DNA from: Candidatus Krumholzibacteriia bacterium
GTDB lineage: Bacteria; Krumholzibacteriota; Krumholzibacteriia; WVZY01; JAKEHA01
Direction: 5' to 3'
DNA: 64,000 nt
Assembly: GCA_029865265.1 (NCBI GenBank)
Contig: JAOUHG010000001.1
Coordinates: forward strand, 219,213-283,212
The translations under genes were made by a program, and so were the position numbers. The notes beneath the pieces are model-generated. The model had not been told where the DNA came from, searched no databases, and was given only the letters and a program-made list of their open reading frames with translations. Shown here in pieces: positions 43,291 to 52,059 of this stretch. Each line of letters opens with the position of its first letter. The first letter of the stretch is position 1.

Positions 43291-43480
43291 TCGGTGGTGA
43301 CAACCCCGGCAGGTATCCTGGCTGATGGCTCGGACGCCGTTCCGCCCCCTTCCCGGGTTCTCCCAGTGGTCTGGGCGGATGGCTCGCCAATCACAGTGGC
43401 GGGACCGCGAGGGATTTGCACCCTCTTCCCTTGAGCCGCGTCGAAAGCGAAGGCGCGGCGCACGGCGGTTGGTATGTTGG
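43291..43480 (-). promoter_or_regulatory. Cobalamin riboswitch upstream of btuB
   Basis: On the minus strand the B12 box is clear at 43393-43432: AGGGAAGAGGGTGCAAATCC, followed by GCGGTCCCGCCACTGTGA. Further 3', GCCAGGATACCTGCC (about 43309-43324) matches the other conserved element of this class. The limits of the P1 stem are approximate. It should repress btuB and the downstream propeller gene when coenzyme B12 is plentiful. Confidence 0.93.
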
Positions 43481-43583
43481 GCAGAGGATAGACGGGCGGG
43501 GAAGGCGCGTCAAGGGATGCTCTCTCCTTGTTTCGGCGCCCCCAGCGCGCTACCATTGAGGCGTCCCCCATCCAGGAGGTGCC

Positions 43584-44114
43584 ATGCGCCCCGTCATCGC
43601 CTCGATAGAATCCGAGTACCGCCGCTACAAGCTCCTGGCGGAGGCCTCGTTCCACCAGCTGAGCGAGGAGCAGCTCGCCCAGCCCGGCAACGCGACCGTC
43701 AACTCCGTGGCCACCCTGGCCTGGCACGTCTCCGGCAACCTCAAGTCGCGCTTCACCGATTTTCTCGCCAGCGACGGCGAAAAGCCGTGGCGCAACCGCG
43801 AGGCCGAGTTTCTGCCGCGCAATGCGAGCCACGCCGAGTTGCTGGATGAATGGGAGGAAGGCTGGCAGGTGCTGTTTGCCACCCTGGCCGGCATGGACGA
43901 CGGCGACCTCGCCCGTTCCGTGGTCATCCGCGACAGCCCGCTCCCGGTGACCGAGGCGCTGCACCGTTCGCTCGCGCACGTGGCCTACCACGTGGGGCAG
44001 ATCGTGTTCATCGCGCGCGCGTTGCGCGGTCCGGAATGGGAGTTCCTGAGCATTCCTCCCGGCGAGACCGCCGACTACAACAAGAACCCGGCGCGCGAAA
44101 AGGGAACCGGCTGA
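43584..44114 (+). CDS. DinB/DUF1572-family protein
   Basis: 176 residues with AGGAGG upstream. Four-helix bundle with putative metal-binding His in LAWHVSGNL, and HVAYHVGQIV at the C-terminal side, as in the DUF1572 branch of the DinB superfamily. Function is not known beyond likely metal- or thiol-dependent transfer. It is convergent with, and abuts, the ArsR gene. It is distinct from the DinB protein at 25016. Confidence 0.78.
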   Translation: MRPVIASIESEYRRYKLLAEASFHQLSEEQLAQPGNATVNSVATLAWHVSGNLKSRFTDFLASDGEKPWRNREAEFLPRNASHAELLDEWEEGWQVLFATLAGMDDGDLARSVVIRDSPLPVTEALHRSLAHVAYHVGQIVFIARALRGPEWEFLSIPPGETADYNKNPAREKGTG

Positions 44115-44450
44115 TCAGGGTTTCTCGCCGGGATCGCCTTCCAGAGACTTCTTGAGCGACGTGAGCGTGCTCGCCCACAGGTCCTGGTAACCACTCACCC
44201 AGCGTTCGTAGATCATGCGGATCGGCACCGCGTTGAGGCTGTTGAGCGTGCGACGGCCCTCCTGGCGCGTCTGCACCAGCCCCGCGTCGCGCAGCACGCC
44301 CACGTGCTTCATCACACCGAAGCGCGACAACGCGGGGAACTGCGCCACGATTTCGGTGGTGGTGCACGGCCCCTTGCGCAGCAGGTCGAGGATCGCGCGG
44401 CGCGTCGGGTCCGACAGCGCCTTCCACACGGGGTCGAGGTCGTTGCTCAC
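44115..44450 (-). CDS. ArsR-family transcriptional regulator
   Basis: 111 residues: PVWKALSDPTRRAILDLL, then TTTEIVAQFPALSRFGVMKH (helix-turn-helix) and a wing with RQEGRRTLNSL. It lacks the metal-binding cysteines of ArsR/SmtB. The type matches the SdpR-like ArsR regulators that are encoded with SRPBCC/AHSA1 proteins. It lies 39 bases downstream of its SRPBCC partner and probably binds the repeats at 44970-45009. Confidence 0.85.
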   Translation of the reverse strand: MSNDLDPVWKALSDPTRRAILDLLRKGPCTTTEIVAQFPALSRFGVMKHVGVLRDAGLVQTRQEGRRTLNSLNAVPIRMIYERWVSGYQDLWASTLTSLKKSLEGDPGEKP

Positions 44451-44489
44451 GACCCCGGCCCCGCGCAGCGGCGCACCGATAATTGCGAA

Positions 44490-44930
44490 CTACTTCTCGG
44501 CATCGCGCTTGATTCGGGTGAGCATGTCGCCCCAGCCTTCGCTGAGGCCCTCCTTCAACTCCGACGGGATCATGCCGAACACGTCGTTCTTGAACACGAG
44601 CTTCGTCCCGCCGGCGATGGGGGAGAGGCGCACGATGATGTGCCCCGCCACCGGGCTCGACATGAACATCGGGCCGAAGATCTCCAGCAGGGTGGGCGGC
44701 TTGATGGCCTGCACGAAGCCCCACAGGTGCCCGCTGCCGGCGTCGAGGTCACGGAACCAGCGGCCCCCCGGCCAGCGTTCCAGCTTGAGGATCACCGGCG
44801 GGTTGCCTTCCTCGCCCTCCAGCCGGCACATGTGCTGGATGAGCCCCTCGAACACGTCGCCCGGGGCGGCCTTGATCTCGACGGTTTGCTCGATGTTGAC
44901 GTGCAGATCGTTTGCTGCGGCCTGATTCAT
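44490..44930 (-). CDS. SRPBCC (AHSA1-like) domain protein
   Basis: 146 residues from ATG 44930, preceded by GGAGGT at ideal spacing; the extension to 44969 is rejected. AHSA1/START-like fold: VNIEQTVEIKAAPGDVFEGL, WPGGRWFRDLDAG, HLWGFVQAIKPPTLLEI, GWGDMLTRI. It is the first gene of a two-gene operon with the ArsR regulator. The ligand is unknown; the pairing suggests that the SRPBCC protein and regulator respond to a small molecule. Confidence 0.84.
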   Translation of the reverse strand: MNQAAANDLHVNIEQTVEIKAAPGDVFEGLIQHMCRLEGEEGNPPVILKLERWPGGRWFRDLDAGSGHLWGFVQAIKPPTLLEIFGPMFMSSPVAGHIIVRLSPIAGGTKLVFKNDVFGMIPSELKEGLSEGWGDMLTRIKRDAEK

Positions 44931-44969
44931 GACGGTGACCTCCATGGTCGGTTGGTTGGTTGGTCTCAC

Positions 44970-45012
44970 GATAACGTGACTAAATGATAACGTGACTAAT
45001 TGGTAACGTCAA
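44970..45012 (-). promoter_or_regulatory. Promoter and repeated operator of the SRPBCC-ArsR operon
   Basis: On the minus strand TTGACG (45007-45012) and TATCAT (44984-44989) are 17 bp apart, a near-consensus promoter. Overlapping it are direct repeats GATAACGTGACTAA at 44970-44983 and 44986-44999, with a degenerate third copy (GGTAACGT) at 45002, all in 16-bp register. The ArsR protein is the likely repressor. Confidence 0.75.
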
Positions 45013-45073
45013 GACCCCAATTTCGGAGGGGCGATCGGAGGAGGTACCCGCCTGCGCGTGCTATAGTTACGCC

Positions 45074-45586
45074 ATGAAAACCACCCTGGCCACCATTGCC
45101 CTTGCCCTGTCCATCGCCGCCCCCATCCACGCGCAGCCCGCTTCGCCGGACCTCACCTCGGCCGAAGGGGTGGTGCGCGAGTTGTACCGGCTGGTATGCG
45201 TCGAGCCCGGCCAGACCACCGACTGGGACCAGGTGCGCGCGTTGTTCATTCCGCAGGCGGTGATCGTGCTGCGCGTTTCCAGGGATGCCAGCGACACGTT
45301 CACGCTCGAGGGCTGGATTGACGATTTCGTCGCGTTCAACGAGAAGGCGCGCGTGTCGGAGCGCGGCTTCACGGAGAAGATCGTGCGCATGGACACCACC
45401 GTATTTCGGGATATCGCCAGTATCTACGTGCTTTACGAGGCCGCCATCACGGACTCGGAACGGCCCCCGACGGTGGGCGTCGACATCGTCAACCTGATCC
45501 AGAAGGACGGCCGCTGGTGGATCGCGTCCATCGTGAACGACCTCCCGAACGCGGACAATCCCATCCCGCAACAACTGGCCGAGTGA
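45074..45586 (+). CDS. Exported NTF2/SnoaL-like protein
   Basis: 170 residues. Signal peptide (TLATIALALSIAAPIHA-QP). The mature part fits an NTF2-like cone fold (VVRELYRLVCVEPGQTTDW, ALFIPQAVIVL, IYVLYEAAI, VDIVNLIQKDGRWWIASI). Members bind or hydrolyse small molecules; nothing specific can be assigned. It starts just outside the divergent ArsR-operon promoter. Confidence 0.68.
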   Translation: MKTTLATIALALSIAAPIHAQPASPDLTSAEGVVRELYRLVCVEPGQTTDWDQVRALFIPQAVIVLRVSRDASDTFTLEGWIDDFVAFNEKARVSERGFTEKIVRMDTTVFRDIASIYVLYEAAITDSERPPTVGVDIVNLIQKDGRWWIASIVNDLPNADNPIPQQLAE

Positions 45587-45606
45587 GCGGGCGGGTGGCA
45601 GGAACC

Positions 45607-45671
45607 TTGATCGGGAGCACGGCGTAGTACATTATTATGAATGCAGGTTCGGCCCGCCGCCCGCAACCTGC
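45607..45671 (+). promoter_or_regulatory. Putative promoter and leader hairpin of the kinase gene
   Basis: TTGATC (45607-45612) and CATTAT (45630-45635) are 17 bp apart. Downstream, TGCAGGTT (45642) pairs with AACCTGCA (45665-45672) as an 8-bp stem. A transcript start near 45643 makes the ATG at 45641 unlikely as the start codon and favours 45686. Confidence 0.5.
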
Positions 45672-45685
45672 ACGAGCGGGGCACC

Positions 45686-47836
45686 ATGGCAGTCACCACG
45701 CGAACCGGCCAGATCATCTCCCACTACCAGGTCGAAGACCTCCTCGGCTCCGGGGGGATGGGCGAGGTGTACCGCGGCACCGACACCAAACTCGGGCGCC
45801 GCATCGCGCTCAAGTTCGTACGTCCCCTCGCGGACCCCTCGCTGCGCCAGCGCCTCATGCAGGAAGCACAGGCAGCGTCCCGGCTCGACCACCCCAACAT
45901 CTGCACCATCTTCGAAGTCGACGAGACCGAAGCCGGCGAGATCTTCATCGCCATGGCCTACTACGACGGCGAAACGCTGGACCGCGTTCTGTCCCGTGGC
46001 CCGCTCCCCGCGGGCCGCGCGCTCGCACTCGCGCTCCAGTCCGGCCGCGGCCTGGCGGCGGCGCACGAGGAACTCATCGTGCACCGCGACATCAAGCCCG
46101 CCAACCTGATGCTCGTGCGCGACGACACCATCAAGATCCTCGACTTCGGCCTGGCCAAGCTCATGAAGGACGCGCGCATCACCGATCCCGGCTCGGTCAT
46201 CGGGACGCCCGCGTACATGTCTCCGGAACAACTGAGTGGACGCCCCGCGGACCAGCGTGGCGACATCTGGTCGCTGGGTGCGGTGCTCTACGAGATGGTC
46301 ACGGGGAAGTCGCCGTTTCCGGGAGAGAGTATTGCGCAGGTGATCACCGCCGTGCTCAACGAAGAACCGGTGCGCGCGTCGCGGGTGAACCCGGCGGTGC
46401 CGCAGACGGTGGAGAAGATCATCGAGCGGGCGCTGGAGCGCGATACTCGCCGCCGCTACGAGCGCATGGTGGAGATGGTGCAGGACATGGCCGACGCGCA
46501 GGCGGCGCTGGATCCGGGAGCCATCACGCGCAGTTTCCCGGTGGCATCGGCGCGTACCTCGCTGGCGGTGCTGCCGTTCGAGGACATGTCGGAAGCGAAG
46601 GACCAGGAGTTCCTGTGCGACGGCATCGCGGAAGAGATCCTGCGCGCCCTGAGCCACATTCCGGACCTTCACGTTGCTTCGCGAACTTCGGCGTTCCAGT
46701 TCAAGAATCGTTCGGCGGACATCCGTGAGATCGGGGCGCAGCTGGGTGTCGACGCTGTTCTGGAAGGAAGCGTGCGGCGCGTCGCCGACCGCGTTCGCAT
46801 CTCGGCGCAGTTGATCAACGTGCGGGATGGCTACCGCCTGTGGTACGAGCGTTTCGACCGCGAGATCCGGGATATCTTTGCCATCGAGGACGAGATCGCG
46901 GAGCAGATCGCGGCCGCCCTCGAGATCAATCTGGACACGGAGAAGGGGCGCGGCCGGACGCGGCGCGACACCCCGTACTCGGATGCCTACGAACTGTATC
47001 TGCAGGGACGCCAGTTCATCCACCAGCACCGCCGCAAGACCATGGAGATCGCCCTGCAGCTCTTCGCCCGCGCCATCGATATCAATCCCGATTTCGGGCG
47101 CGCGTATGCCGGCATCGCCGATTGCCACTCCTTCCTGCGCCTGTACTCGGGCCGGGGAGAGGAATCCGTGGCGGCCGCCGACGACGCCAGCCGCAAAGCG
47201 CTCGCACTGGAGCCGGAACTCTCCGACGCACACGCGTCGCGCGGATTCGCGCTGTTTCTGCAGAACAAGTTCGAAGAAGCGGAGGTTCACCTGCAGCGCG
47301 CCATCGAGCTGGATCCGCACCTGTACGACCCGCACTACATCTCGGGACGCCTGTGTTTCACGCAGGGACGGATGAAAGAAGCCATGGAGCACTTCCGTGA
47401 GGCGTGCGCCATCGTGCCGGAGGCGTACGACGCCTGGTACCTGCTCGGCATGTGCTACCGGCGCCTGGGCGAGGACGCGCGCGGGCGCAGCGCGGACCTC
47501 GAGTGTATCGAGGCCGCCAAGCGCCACCTGCGCGCGCACCCCGAGGACACGCGCGCATGGACCATGGGGGCCGCGGTGCTGGCGGAGATGGGCGAGCCCG
47601 ACACGGCGGCCCGCTGGCTCGCCAACGCCATGTCGGTGGACCCCGACGAGCCGATCATCGTGTACAACGCGGCGTGCGTATACGTCAGGCTGGGCCGCGT
47701 TGACGAAGCCCTCGACTGCCTCGAAATCGCCTTCAAGCTGGGGGCGGTGGCGGAATGGGCCACCAACGACCCGGATCTGGACTCCCTGCGCGCCAACCCC
47801 CGATTCCAGAAGCTGTTGGCTCTGCGGCCCGCGTAG
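45686..47836 (+). CDS. Serine/threonine protein kinase with TolB-like domain and TPR repeats
   Basis: 716 residues from ATG 45686. The Hanks-type kinase domain (about 14-275) has LLGSGGMGEVYRG, the catalytic Lys in IALKF, HRDIKPANLMLV, DFGLAKL and the activation-segment end GTPAYMSPEQ. It is followed, without a transmembrane helix, by a TolB/FlgO-like domain (about 290-430: SLAVLPFEDMSEAKDQEFLC, VDAVLEGSVRRVADRVRISA) and six or more TPRs to the end. Proteins of this design are common in Acidobacteria and related phyla. The TPRs probably bring substrates. It is likely cytoplasmic. Confidence 0.87.
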   Translation: MAVTTRTGQIISHYQVEDLLGSGGMGEVYRGTDTKLGRRIALKFVRPLADPSLRQRLMQEAQAASRLDHPNICTIFEVDETEAGEIFIAMAYYDGETLDRVLSRGPLPAGRALALALQSGRGLAAAHEELIVHRDIKPANLMLVRDDTIKILDFGLAKLMKDARITDPGSVIGTPAYMSPEQLSGRPADQRGDIWSLGAVLYEMVTGKSPFPGESIAQVITAVLNEEPVRASRVNPAVPQTVEKIIERALERDTRRRYERMVEMVQDMADAQAALDPGAITRSFPVASARTSLAVLPFEDMSEAKDQEFLCDGIAEEILRALSHIPDLHVASRTSAFQFKNRSADIREIGAQLGVDAVLEGSVRRVADRVRISAQLINVRDGYRLWYERFDREIRDIFAIEDEIAEQIAAALEINLDTEKGRGRTRRDTPYSDAYELYLQGRQFIHQHRRKTMEIALQLFARAIDINPDFGRAYAGIADCHSFLRLYSGRGEESVAAADDASRKALALEPELSDAHASRGFALFLQNKFEEAEVHLQRAIELDPHLYDPHYISGRLCFTQGRMKEAMEHFREACAIVPEAYDAWYLLGMCYRRLGEDARGRSADLECIEAAKRHLRAHPEDTRAWTMGAAVLAEMGEPDTAARWLANAMSVDPDEPIIVYNAACVYVRLGRVDEALDCLEIAFKLGAVAEWATNDPDLDSLRANPRFQKLLALRPA

Positions 47837-47888
47837 ACCGCGCCCGCCTCTGGCGCCGCGCGTCTTCATTCGTTAGCTTACCCGGGTA

Positions 47889-47917
47889 CCGCCCGTCGGC
47901 AGGCGGGCCGTTTATTT
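47889..47917 (+). terminator. Possible terminator between the kinase and pirin genes
   Basis: A short GC stem (GCCCG 47891-47895 with CGGGC 47904-47908, or CCGCC with GGCGG) is followed by CGTTTATTT. It is weak and could instead be part of the pirin leader. Confidence 0.35.
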
Positions 47918-47935
47918 ACCCCACGGGAGGAAATC

Positions 47936-48838
47936 ATGTCGATCAGGGCCGTAAAGGAAATCACCCCGTCCCAGCCCACCCTCGAGGGCGCGGGCGTGAA
48001 GCTGCGCCGCGCGTTCGGTTTTGGAAAGACCGACGTGTTCGATCCGTTCCTGTTGTTCGATGACTTTCGCGGCGAGCGCCCCGAAGACTACATCGCGGGG
48101 TTTCCGTGGCACCCGCACCGTGGCATCGAGACCATCACCTACGTGCTCGCGGGCGAGGTGAGCCACGGCGACAGCCTCGGCAACAGCGGTACGCTGGGCG
48201 CGGGCGACGTGCAGTGGATGACGGCGGGCAGCGGCATTCTCCACCAGGAGATGCCCACCGGCGATCCGCGCGGCCGCATGCACGGCTTTCAACTGTGGGC
48301 GAACCTGCCACGCTCGCTCAAGATGACGACGCCGCGCTACCAGGATGTGAAGTCGGGTGAGATCCCCGAGGTCGTCGATGACAACGGCACCCGCGTGCGC
48401 GTGGTGGTGGGTGACTACGCCGGACGGCGCGGTCCTGTGGAGGGCATCGCCGCGGACCCGCGCTACCTCGACGTGTTCGTCCCCGCCGGGCGGCGCAAGA
48501 CGCTCAAGGTGGAGATCAACCGGCACGCGTTTGCATACGTGTTCGAAGGCGCGGGGTCGTTTCGTGATGCGTCCGCGCCGCAGGTGGTGCAAACCGACCG
48601 CGTGCAGCCCGACGGCGCTGAGATCCGCGACCTCACCGGCAACCGCTCGCTGGTGCTGTTCGACCGCGGCGACGAGGTGACCGTGCAGGCCGGACCGGAA
48701 GGGGTCCGTTTTCTGCTGGTGTCGGGGAAGCCGCTGGAGGAGCCGGTGGCGTGGCAGGGGCCCATCGTCATGAACACGCCCGAGGAACTGCGCCAGGCCT
48801 ACGCCGAGCTGCGAGAGGGGACGTTCATCAAGGCGTGA
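47936..48838 (+). CDS. Pirin-family protein (quercetinase-like cupin)
   Basis: 300 residues with GGGAGG upstream. The N-terminal cupin domain has the metal ligands in FPWHPHRGIETITYVLAGEV and the Glu in GSGILHQEMP, and the C-terminal pirin domain is about 175-285. It matches bacterial pirins, some of which have quercetin 2,3-dioxygenase activity or act as redox sensors. The in-cell substrate is unknown. Confidence 0.9.
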   Translation: MSIRAVKEITPSQPTLEGAGVKLRRAFGFGKTDVFDPFLLFDDFRGERPEDYIAGFPWHPHRGIETITYVLAGEVSHGDSLGNSGTLGAGDVQWMTAGSGILHQEMPTGDPRGRMHGFQLWANLPRSLKMTTPRYQDVKSGEIPEVVDDNGTRVRVVVGDYAGRRGPVEGIAADPRYLDVFVPAGRRKTLKVEINRHAFAYVFEGAGSFRDASAPQVVQTDRVQPDGAEIRDLTGNRSLVLFDRGDEVTVQAGPEGVRFLLVSGKPLEEPVAWQGPIVMNTPEELRQAYAELREGTFIKA

Positions 48839-48862
48839 CACCGCGCGCAGGGCTGTGAGACG

Positions 48863-49627
48863 ATGCGGAACGATCCGAGCATGCCGACATCACCCGAAAC
48901 GCTCGTCCACGAGACCACGTACCGCAAGCGCAACCCGGTGGGCTGGGTGCACCGCAACCGCCTGCGCGCGGTCGCGGCCGCCTTCGACCGCTATCTCACG
49001 CAATCCGTGACTTCGTGGCTGGACGCCGGCTGCTCCAACGGCTTCATCGTGGAAGCGATGGTGGCGCACAGGCTGGCGCAGTTCCAGCGCATCGCGGGCT
49101 TCGACAACACACCCGGACTGATCGAGCGTGCCCGCGCCAAGGGAATACCCAACGCGGCCTTCGCGGTGTTCGATCTCAACACGGTGCAACCCGCAACCGA
49201 ACGCTTCGCTCTTGTCACCTGCCTGGAAACGCTGGAGCACGTGGGCAACATCGAGAACGCCATCGCCAACCTCGTCGACCGTGTCGAGGCCGGCGGTCTG
49301 CTGCTGCTCTCGGTTCCCAACGAAACCGGTCTGCCCGGCCTGGTGAAGCTGGCCGGACGCGCGGCCGTGCGCAGGAATCCATACGATGACTTCTTCGCGG
49401 ACGGCGGACGCGCGCGCTACGTGTCGCGGCTGCTGCTCAACCGGCGTATCGACGGGTTTCGCAAGTCCGGGCGCGGCGGCTACGGCCCCCACCTGGGTTT
49501 CGACTACCGCACCATGGAAGATCACCTGCGGGATACGTACGTGACGAAGGGCGTGCTGGAGCGGCGCGCGCGAGAGATCACAACCCTGGGGATGAACGTG
49601 CTGCTGGTGTATCGCAAGGCGCGTTAG
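48863..49627 (+). CDS. Class I SAM-dependent methyltransferase
   Basis: 254 residues. The SAM motifs are SWLDAGCSNGFIVEAMV (motif I), IAGFDNTPGLIERAR (motif II) and ALVTCLETLEHVGNIENAI (motif IV). The substrate is not apparent. An in-frame ATG six codons in (48881) is an alternative start. Its 3' end overlaps the convergent arsC by 4 bases. Confidence 0.8.
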   Translation: MRNDPSMPTSPETLVHETTYRKRNPVGWVHRNRLRAVAAAFDRYLTQSVTSWLDAGCSNGFIVEAMVAHRLAQFQRIAGFDNTPGLIERARAKGIPNAAFAVFDLNTVQPATERFALVTCLETLEHVGNIENAIANLVDRVEAGGLLLLSVPNETGLPGLVKLAGRAAVRRNPYDDFFADGGRARYVSRLLLNRRIDGFRKSGRGGYGPHLGFDYRTMEDHLRDTYVTKGVLERRAREITTLGMNVLLVYRKAR

Positions 49628-50007
49628 CCGGCGGCGAGCAGTTCGCGCACCTGCTTCTCGATCTGGTCGCGCACCGCGCGGAACGCGTCCGGGTCCATGT
49701 CCTTCGGATCCGGGATCTCCCACTCGATGTGCTTCTTCGCCGGCACCCACGGGCACGCGTCACCGCACCCCATAGTGACCACCGCGTCGAACTCGCCCGC
49801 GGGAATCGCGTTCAATCCTGTCGACGCGTGCGCCGAGAGGTCGTAACCCAGCTCCGCCATGGACACGATGGCCTTCGCGTTGACGGTTCCCGACGGGCGC
49901 GAACCGGCGCTGAACGCCTCCACCTCCGCGCCGCCCTGCATGCGCGCGAAGGCCTGCGCCATCTGGCTCCGGCACGAGTTCTCCACACACACGAAGAGCA
50001 GCCTCAT
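49624..50007 (-). CDS. arsC: Arsenate reductase, low-molecular-weight phosphatase type
   Basis: 127 residues. The active-site loop CVENSCRSQMAQ near residue 7 is the LMW-PTP P-loop, and the additional redox cysteines lie in GCGDACPW (about 81-86), as in thioredoxin-coupled ArsC. The Asp general acid is in IPDPKDMD. It reduces arsenate to arsenite in the cytoplasm. The open frame extends further upstream (to 50184), but the start at MRLLFVCVENS is the conserved one. It is divergent from the metal P-type ATPase. Confidence 0.88.
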   Translation of the reverse strand: MRLLFVCVENSCRSQMAQAFARMQGGAEVEAFSAGSRPSGTVNAKAIVSMAELGYDLSAHASTGLNAIPAGEFDAVVTMGCGDACPWVPAKKHIEWEIPDPKDMDPDAFRAVRDQIEKQVRELLAAG

Positions 50008-50098
50008 ATGGGCATGACGATATCGCATGGCGGCGCCTTCCGCAATGCGCCCCATCTCCGTGCTCGCGGTCGGGCCCGGGCTCGGATATGCTTGCCGC

Positions 50099-52000
50099 GT
50101 GAAGGCAGCCACCCGCTCCCGGGGTCTCATTTCGGTCCTCGCTACCACCGAGGGGTTCATCGCCCTTCTCGCGATTGCCGCCATCGCGCTTCATCTCGTC
50201 CTCCGCTATGCCACGCACGCGACGGCTTCGGTGTTCGGCGCCGCGGTCTACAATGTGCCGTTGATCGTTGCGCTCGCGTTTGGCGGCATTCCCCTGGTGA
50301 TAGCCCTTGCGCGCGGACTGGTGCGCGGGCAGTTCAGTTCCGACCTGCTGGCCGGCATCTCCATCGTCACCGCCATCATCCTGCAGGAGTACCTGGCGGG
50401 GACACTGGTGGTGTTGATGCTGTCGGGTGGGCAGGCACTGGAAACATACGCGGTGCGCAGCGCGTCGTCGGTGTTGCAGGCGCTCGCGCGGCGCATGCCG
50501 TCCGCCGCGCATCGCAAGTCCGACGGCACCATGACCGATGTTTCACTGGACGATGTCGTGGTGGGAGACCTGCTGGTGGTCTTTCCGCACGAGGTCTGCC
50601 CCGTGGACGGAACCGTCGTCGACGGACACGGCGCCATGGACGAGTCGTACCTCACCGGGGAGCCCTACATCATGTCCAAGGCACCCGGCACCGCGGTGCT
50701 TTCCGGCGCGGTAAACGGTGAAACCGCGCTCACCATCCGCGCCGAGCAGAAGGCCGTCGACTCGCGCTACGCCAAGATCATGGAGGTCATGCGCGAATCC
50801 GAGCAGCGCCGCCCGAAACTGCGCCGTCTCGGCGATCAGATCGGCGCCGTGTATACACCCGTCGCGGTTGTCATTGCCATCATCGCCTGGCTGGTGAGTG
50901 GGGAGGCGGTGCGCTTCCTGAGTGTGCTGGTGGTGGCGACACCGTGCCCGTTGCTCATCGCCATCCCGGTGGCGGTGATCGGATCGGTCTCGCTGGCCGC
51001 GCGCCGGGGCATCATCATCAAGGATCCCGCGGTGCTGGAGAGAATCGAGACCTGCCGCACCGCCATGTTCGACAAGACCGGCACCCTCACCTACGGCCAG
51101 CCACGTCTGACCGAGGTGGTCACCGGAGAGCCCTTCGAACGCGGCGACGTGCTGGGGCTGGTGGCGAGTGTCGAGCGCTACTCGCGACATCCCCTGGCGT
51201 CGGCCATCGTGGAGGACGCACGCCGGGGCGGGCTCGCGCTCTCGGAGGCGGGCGAGGTGAGCGAGCGGCCGGGCGAGGGGCTGCGCGGCATGGTGCGCGG
51301 ACACGCCATCCGGGTGACCAGCCGCGCCAAGGTGGCCGTGGAACGGCCCGAGGTGGTGTCCCTTCTGCCGGAGCACACCGGTGGCATGGAGTGCGTCGTG
51401 CTGATCGATGGCCGCTATGCGGCCACGTTCCGCTTCCGCGACGAGCCGCGCGCGGACGGTGTTCCCTTCATCAGCCACCTCAAGGGCCGGCACCGGTTCG
51501 ACAAGGTCATGCTCGTGTCAGGCGACCGCGAGTCGGAAGTCCGTTACCTGGCGGAGAAGGTGGGCATCCACGAGATCCACGCCAACCAGAGCCCGGAGCA
51601 GAAGCTGGAACTGGTGCGCGCGGAGACGCGCCTGGCACCCACGGTGTTTCTGGGCGATGGCATCAACGACGCGCCCGCGCTCACGGCGGCCACGGTGGGC
51701 ATTGCCTTTGGCGAGGGTGACATCGCCACCGAAGCTGCCGGCGCGGTCATCCTGGACAGCTCGTTGCAGCGCGTGGACGAACTGATGCACATCGGTCGCC
51801 GCATGCGCAGCATCGCGCTGCAGAGTGCGGTGGGCGGAATGGCATTGAGCGTGCTCGCCATGCTGGTGGCGGCGGCGGGTTACCTGCCACCGGTGGCCGG
51901 CGCGATTACCCAGGAGATCATCGACGTCTTCGCGGTGGTCAACGCGCTGCGCGTCGCGGTGGCGCCCGGGCGGCTCATCGACTACAAGCCCGGCGCCTGA
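50099..52000 (+). CDS. Heavy-metal P-type ATPase with TPC motif
   Basis: 633 residues from GTG 50099. Motifs: [10 protein letters not shown] (actuator; near 180), [11 protein letters not shown] (membrane metal site; near 281), [13 protein letters not shown] (phosphorylated Asp near 325), [11 protein letters not shown] (P1B HP motif) and [10 protein letters not shown] (near 519). No N-terminal metal-binding domain or CxxC precedes the first helices. The usual P1B CPC is replaced by TPC, so the transported ion cannot be assigned as copper or zinc by the standard rule. It is probably a metal efflux pump, divergent from arsC. Confidence 0.86.
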   Translation: MKAATRSRGLISVLATTEGFIALLAIAAIALHLVLRYATHATASVFGAAVYNVPLIVALAFGGIPLVIALARGLVRGQFSSDLLAGISIVTAIILQEYLAGTLVVLMLSGGQALETYAVRSASSVLQALARRMPSAAHRKSDGTMTDVSLDDVVVGDLLVVFPHEVCPVDGTVVDGHGAMDESYLTGEPYIMSKAPGTAVLSGAVNGETALTIRAEQKAVDSRYAKIMEVMRESEQRRPKLRRLGDQIGAVYTPVAVVIAIIAWLVSGEAVRFLSVLVVATPCPLLIAIPVAVIGSVSLAARRGIIIKDPAVLERIETCRTAMFDKTGTLTYGQPRLTEVVTGEPFERGDVLGLVASVERYSRHPLASAIVEDARRGGLALSEAGEVSERPGEGLRGMVRGHAIRVTSRAKVAVERPEVVSLLPEHTGGMECVVLIDGRYAATFRFRDEPRADGVPFISHLKGRHRFDKVMLVSGDRESEVRYLAEKVGIHEIHANQSPEQKLELVRAETRLAPTVFLGDGINDAPALTAATVGIAFGEGDIATEAAGAVILDSSLQRVDELMHIGRRMRSIALQSAVGGMALSVLAMLVAAAGYLPPVAGAITQEIIDVFAVVNALRVAVAPGRLIDYKPGA

Positions 52001-52059
52001 CGTCCGCCGCCGCACGATCTCTTATCGCGCAACCCGCCCGGAACGGCTAGAATCCCCGC

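Noticed and set aside
43129-43434. Plus-strand open frame of 101 residues
   Set aside because: It overlaps the minus-strand cobalamin riboswitch and btuB leader; no ribosome site or domain.
45641-45685. ATG 45641 as start of the kinase gene
   Set aside because: A plausible promoter places the transcript start at about the same base, and a leader hairpin follows; the ATG at 45686 fits better.
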